Source: Gemmatimonadota bacterium (GTDB lineage: Bacteria; Gemmatimonadota; Gemmatimonadetes; Gemmatimonadales; Gemmatimonadaceae). Taken from it: 9,488 nt of DNA. The DNA is taken from the NCBI GenBank assembly GCA_947457715.1, contig CANGXK010000074.1, positions 1 through 9,488 of the forward strand, read 5' to 3'. Within the stretch, counting starts at the first letter, position 1; each line of letters opens with the position of its first letter. This document shows, one piece after another, positions 6,958 through 9,488 of the stretch. The notes beneath the pieces were generated by a model, which did not search any database, was not told where the DNA came from, and was given only the letters and a program-made list of their open reading frames with translations. The translations under genes were made by a program, and so were the position numbers.

Positions 6958-7692
6958 TCAGCCGCGCACGCGCGCGCGGGCCTCGAGGGCGGCGCGATTG
7001 ATGATCGTCACCACGCGGCGTTGCACCGAGATCAGCCCCTTATCCTGAAACTCCGCCATGGCGCGCGATACCGTCTCGCGGCTGGCGCCGATCATCTGCG
7101 CGATCGTCTGGTGCGTGAGCTGCTTGACCAACGTGGCCGGTTCACCCGGCGTGGCGTGCTCCAACAGCACCTTGGCCACACGGCCCGGCACGTCGAGCAA
7201 CACGAGGCTCCCAATGGTCCCGTCGGCCTGACGGAGACGGCGGGACAGTTCGACCATGAGCCCCCACGCCACCGACGGGCTCGTTTCCACCTGGCGGCGG
7301 AAATCGGCGCGCCGCAGCACCAAGAGGCTGGACGGCTGGGTCGCGACCACGTGGGCCGAACGGGGACGACCGTCGATCAGCGACAGCTCGCCGAAGTGGT
7401 CGCCGATGCCGAGGACGTCGAGAATGATCTCCCGCCCGTCGTCGCCGATGAGCACGACTTTGACTTCCCCGGTGCGCACAACAAACAGCGCGTCGCCGGG
7501 GTCGCCTTCGGTGACGATGATCGCTCCCTTGGCAAAACGCTGTTCACGGGTGAGCTCGGCAAAACCGCGAACCGCCGAACGCTCGAGTTCACGAAACAGT
7601 GGGACCGTGGCGAGAAAGTCGGTGATCCGATCGAGGGAAACGCTCAGCGTGGGCGGCGTGAGTCGCAGAGGAGTAGTTCCGAACGTTACCAT
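6958..7692 (-). CDS. Crp/Fnr-family transcriptional regulator
   Basis: A 244-residue cyclic-nucleotide-receptor-type regulator. Residues about 24-140 form the cNMP-binding beta-barrel. The phosphate-binding cassette GDHFGELSLIDGRPRSA (97-113) retains the Glu (E102) and Arg-Ser (R111, S112) pattern that contacts cAMP in E. coli CRP. A long dimerisation helix follows (about 140-160), then a winged helix-turn-helix at about 190-230 with recognition helix SRETVSR (204-210), nearly the CRP helix (SRETVGR). There is no Cys, so an Fnr-type iron-sulfur oxygen sensor is excluded. By analogy it would bind TGTGA-type half-sites, but I found no good such dyad in the adjacent gap. The start ATG (7692 down to 7690) has GAGGTG 7 nt upstream. 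It converges with hyuB and is divergent from prfA; the 30-bp palindrome at 7712-7741 lies in its leader. Ligand and regulon are unknown. Confidence 0.93.
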   Translation of the reverse strand: MVTFGTTPLRLTPPTLSVSLDRITDFLATVPLFRELERSAVRGFAELTREQRFAKGAIIVTEGDPGDALFVVRTGEVKVVLIGDDGREIILDVLGIGDHFGELSLIDGRPRSAHVVATQPSSLLVLRRADFRRQVETSPSVAWGLMVELSRRLRQADGTIGSLVLLDVPGRVAKVLLEHATPGEPATLVKQLTHQTIAQMIGASRETVSRAMAEFQDKGLISVQRRVVTIINRAALEARARVRG

Positions 7693-7699
7693 CGTAGAT

Positions 7700-7705
7700 C
7701 ACCTC
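7700..7705 (-). promoter_or_regulatory. Ribosome binding site of the Crp/Fnr regulator gene
   Basis: On the minus strand GAGGTG ends 7 nt before the ATG at 7692. This supports the long form of the regulator, including its extra N-terminal ~20 residues. The upstream palindrome ends only 6 nt before it. Confidence 0.75.
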
Positions 7706-7711
7706 GGGGGC

Positions 7712-7741
7712 GGTGCCCTCGCGGGATCCCGCGAAGGTACC
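7712..7741. promoter_or_regulatory. 30-bp near-perfect palindrome in the crp leader
   Basis: Two 15-nt arms meet at 7726/7727 with no spacer, and 13 of 15 pairs match. The inner 16 bp (7719-7734, TCGCGGGATCCCGCGA) are perfect. The mismatches are 7715/7738 and 7718/7735, and each is a G-U wobble in the transcript of one strand. It sits 19 bp upstream of the crp start codon, next to its ribosome binding site. It could be an operator (autoregulation, or another dimeric repressor) or a strong mRNA hairpin in the crp leader. It does not resemble a TGTGA-N6-TCACA Crp site. There is no T-run, so it is not a standard terminator. Confidence 0.8.
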
Positions 7742-7807
7742 AAGGTGGAGAATGGAGGCCGGCGGACAGTCGAGGCATCGGAACCTGCTCTGGATGGTCA
7801 GACGCAG

Positions 7808-7842
7808 TTATCTTGCGATGATACCCGCGACATCCATATCGG
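7808..7842. promoter_or_regulatory. Possible promoter region between divergent crp and prfA
   Basis: This stretch is less GC-rich than its surroundings. On the plus strand TTGCGA (7813-7818) lies 18 nt before TATCGG (7837-7842), a weak -35/-10 candidate for prfA about 110 bp upstream of its start. On the minus strand TATCAT (7823-7818) is a -10-like hexamer for crp without a convincing -35. Several TATC/GATA tetramers lie here (7809-7812, 7820-7823, 7837-7840) and form only weak dyads. Neither promoter can be asserted from sequence, and the housekeeping sigma consensus of this organism is not known to me. Confidence 0.25.
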
Positions 7843-7850
7843 TCCGCGCG

Positions 7851-7867
7851 TCGGCCGCTACTGCCGA
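7851..7867 (+). other. Small hairpin in the prfA leader
   Basis: TCGGC (7851-7855) and its complement GCCGA (7863-7867) flank a 7-nt loop, about 85 bp upstream of the chosen prfA start. The stem is only 5 bp and may be chance at this GC content. The rest of the 7742-7950 gap shows nothing I can name. Confidence 0.2.
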
Positions 7868-7950
7868 TCCGTCTGACGAGTGCGATGCACATCACGTGCC
7901 TCGCCGCGATCGGTCTCACGACGCCTTACGAACTCGAGCACATCCACTCA

Positions 7951-9021
7951 ATGCTGACCCATCTTCGCGACCGCATGGCCGACGCGCTGCGTCGCGCCAC
8001 CGAAGTGGAGCAGTTGCTGGCCGATCCGGAAACGGTGAAGGACGCGCCGCGGCTCGCTGCACTCGGTCGCGAGCACCACCGTCTCGCCGAAGTCGTTCAC
8101 AAGGTAAATCGCTTCACCAAAGCCGAATCCGAGCTCATCGAGGCCCGGGACATGATGAATGGTGACGACGCCGATTTTGCCGTCGAGGCCAAGGCTGAAG
8201 TCGAGCGACTGGAGCAGGAATGCACGGCGCTGGAGAAGGCACTGCTGCCACTGCTTATTCCGCGCGACCCGCTAGACGACCGCCCGGCCATCTTCGAGCT
8301 GCGCGCCGGCACCGGCGGCGATGAAGCGGCCCTGTTCGCCGCCGACTTGCTGCGCATGTACACGCGGTTCATCGAGCGGAAAGGGTGGCGCATCGAAGGC
8401 ATTTCCTACTCCGATGGTACGTTGGGCGGCGTCAAGGAAGCCGTGTTCAAGGTGATCGGCGACGGGGCCTTCGGCATGCTGCGCTGGGAGTCTGGGGTGC
8501 ATCGTGTGCAGCGCGTGCCCGCCACCGAATCGCAGGGACGCATTCACACCTCGGCGGCCACGGTGGCGGTGCTGCCGGAAGCCGAAGAAGTCGACGTCAA
8601 AATCGAAGACAAGGATCTGCGTATCGACGTGTTCCGCTCGTCGGGACCCGGTGGGCAGAGCGTGAATACCACCGACTCGGCGGTGCGCATCACGCACATT
8701 CCGACCGGCTTGGTGGTGTCGCAGCAGGATCAGAAGTCGCAGCTGCAAAACAAGGCCAAGGGGATGGAAGTGCTGCGGGCGCGGTTGCTGGACCTGCGGC
8801 TGTCGGAGCAGGAAGCGGAGCGCTCGCGCATGCGGAAATCGCAGGTCTCCACGGGCGATCGCTCGGCCAAGATCCGCACCTACAACTTCCCGCAGGGCCG
8901 CGTGACCGATCATCGCGTGGGCGTCACGCTGTACGACATCGACCGGGTGCTCGACGGCGATCTGGGGCCGTTCCTCGAGGCGATCGCCTTGGCGAACGCG
9001 GAAGAGAGCCTGAGTGGCTGA
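7951..9021 (+). CDS. prfA: Peptide chain release factor 1
   Basis: RF1 recognises UAA and UAG stop codons on the ribosome and triggers hydrolysis of peptidyl-tRNA. The 356-residue protein has the expected layout. An N-terminal helical domain (about 1-100) is followed by RAGTGGDEAALFA, then HRVQRVPATESQGRIHTSA with the codon-reading tripeptide P190-A191-T192, which marks RF1 rather than RF2 (SPF there). The catalytic GGQ is at 234-236 in SSGPGGQSVNTTDS, and the conserved RTYNFPQGRVTDHR lies near the C terminus. The ATG at 7951 gives a protein aligning with the E. coli RF1 N terminus and length (360). An in-frame ATG at 7885 would add 22 residues without family likeness. There is no clear Shine-Dalgarno before 7951, only a distant GAG at 7936-7938. 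The 3' end overlaps prmC by 8 nt. Confidence 0.97.
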   Translation: MLTHLRDRMADALRRATEVEQLLADPETVKDAPRLAALGREHHRLAEVVHKVNRFTKAESELIEARDMMNGDDADFAVEAKAEVERLEQECTALEKALLPLLIPRDPLDDRPAIFELRAGTGGDEAALFAADLLRMYTRFIERKGWRIEGISYSDGTLGGVKEAVFKVIGDGAFGMLRWESGVHRVQRVPATESQGRIHTSAATVAVLPEAEEVDVKIEDKDLRIDVFRSSGPGGQSVNTTDSAVRITHIPTGLVVSQQDQKSQLQNKAKGMEVLRARLLDLRLSEQEAERSRMRKSQVSTGDRSAKIRTYNFPQGRVTDHRVGVTLYDIDRVLDGDLGPFLEAIALANAEESLSG

Positions 9022-9488
9022 CGACGGCCGTCGGCTGCTGCGCGACGTGTTGCACGACGCCGCGCGGCGGCTGCTGGCGTCGCCGGCGCTGGCGCGGGAG
9101 GCCGGCGCCGACGGGGGCGAATTCTCCGAGGCCGAGGCCGACCGCGAGGCCCGGTGGCTGGTGGCCGCGGTGCTGGATATCGCGCCGGGTGAGCTCGGGC
9201 GACTACTCTCGGTCGGCTCTCACGCGCCGGCCGCCACGCAGGCGCGCATCGAGGTCGCCGCGCAGCGGCGGGCCAGCGGGGAACCGATGGCCTATTGTGT
9301 GGGTACGGCGCCGTTCCGGCACCTGGTGCTCAACGTTGACCAACGGGTGCTGATTCCGCGTCCGGAAACGGAAATCGTGGTCGGTGAGGCGCTGCGACTC
9401 ACGGCGAGCCACCCGGGCGGGATCGCGGTCGATATCGGTACTGGCTCCGGCGCCATTGCCCTGAGCCTGGCCACCGAAGGCCGGTTCG
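9014..9488 (+). CDS. prmC: Peptide chain release factor N5-glutamine methyltransferase, N-terminal part (3' end outside window)
   Basis: The frame opens at GTG 9014, inside the last codons of prfA (GTGGCTGA, 8-nt overlap), with GGAAGAGAG at 9000-9008 as ribosome binding site. It runs open to the window end, giving 158 residues. PrmC (HemK) uses S-adenosylmethionine to methylate the Gln of the GGQ motif in release factors. The N-terminal helical domain is followed by RRASGEPMAYCVGTAPF (usually R-x-x-G-x-P-x-QYI-x-G-x-x-x-F), then VLIPRPETE and the SAM-binding glycine motif VDIGTGSGAIALSLA near the cut. The catalytic NPPY motif would lie beyond the window, so completeness cannot be judged. The usual Tyr-Ile after Gln/Ala is Tyr-Cys here. 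Overlap with its substrate's gene is a common bacterial arrangement and strengthens the call. Confidence 0.95.
   Translation, partial: MADDGRRLLRDVLHDAARRLLASPALAREAGADGGEFSEAEADREARWLVAAVLDIAPGELGRLLSVGSHAPAATQARIEVAAQRRASGEPMAYCVGTAPFRHLVLNVDQRVLIPRPETEIVVGEALRLTASHPGGIAVDIGTGSGAIALSLATEGRF

Noticed and set aside
7021..7821. Plus-strand open frame opposite the Crp/Fnr gene
   Set aside because: The minus strand carries unmistakable cNMP-binding and helix-turn-helix motifs, and the plus-strand translation has none.

Overview
The window is GC-rich, densely packed bacterial DNA with protein genes only. I see no rRNA, tRNA, CRISPR array, transposase or phage gene. The gene families (SpoIID/LytB-like amidase-enhancer domain, DUF4105/Lnb N-terminal-domain membrane protein, Crp/Fnr regulator, prfA-prmC) and the GC-rich codon use fit a free-living Gram-negative-type bacterium. 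My best guess is Gemmatimonadota (Gemmatimonas-like). That is an inference from general resemblance, not proven by the sequence.

Left block (1-6852, all on +). The 3' end of a SpoIID/LytB-domain gene is followed, after 22 bp holding a good ribosome binding site, by a tightly packed five-gene run. The genes are a Gfo/Idh/MocA-type oxidoreductase (350-1354), a DUF4105 membrane protein (1354-2667), a hydantoinase/oxoprolinase A-type ATPase subunit (2664-4622), a short uracil-DNA-glycosylase-superfamily protein (4619-5284) and the matching hydantoinase/oxoprolinase B subunit (5281-6852). Each of the four internal junctions is a stop/start overlap (TGATG, then ATGA three times), so the genes are probably co-transcribed and translationally coupled. 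The A and B subunits, which normally work together, are separated by the glycosylase-like gene. This is the most interesting arrangement in the window. Six tandem copies of a 13-bp unit start exactly on the hyuB stop codon.

Right block. A Crp/Fnr-family regulator on the minus strand (6958-7692) converges on hyuB. It is divergent from prfA (peptide chain release factor 1, 7951-9021), which overlaps by 8 nt the start of prmC (from 9014, cut by the window end). PrmC methylates the Gln of the release-factor GGQ motif, so that pair is a functional translation-termination unit. The 258-bp gap between crp and prfA holds a 30-bp near-perfect palindrome just upstream of the crp ribosome binding site, and a less GC-rich stretch around 7805-7842 that may carry the divergent promoters.

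Points for follow-up are the hyuA-glycosylase-hyuB order, the replaced catalytic triad in the oxidoreductase, the crp-leader palindrome and the stop-codon-anchored 13-bp repeat.
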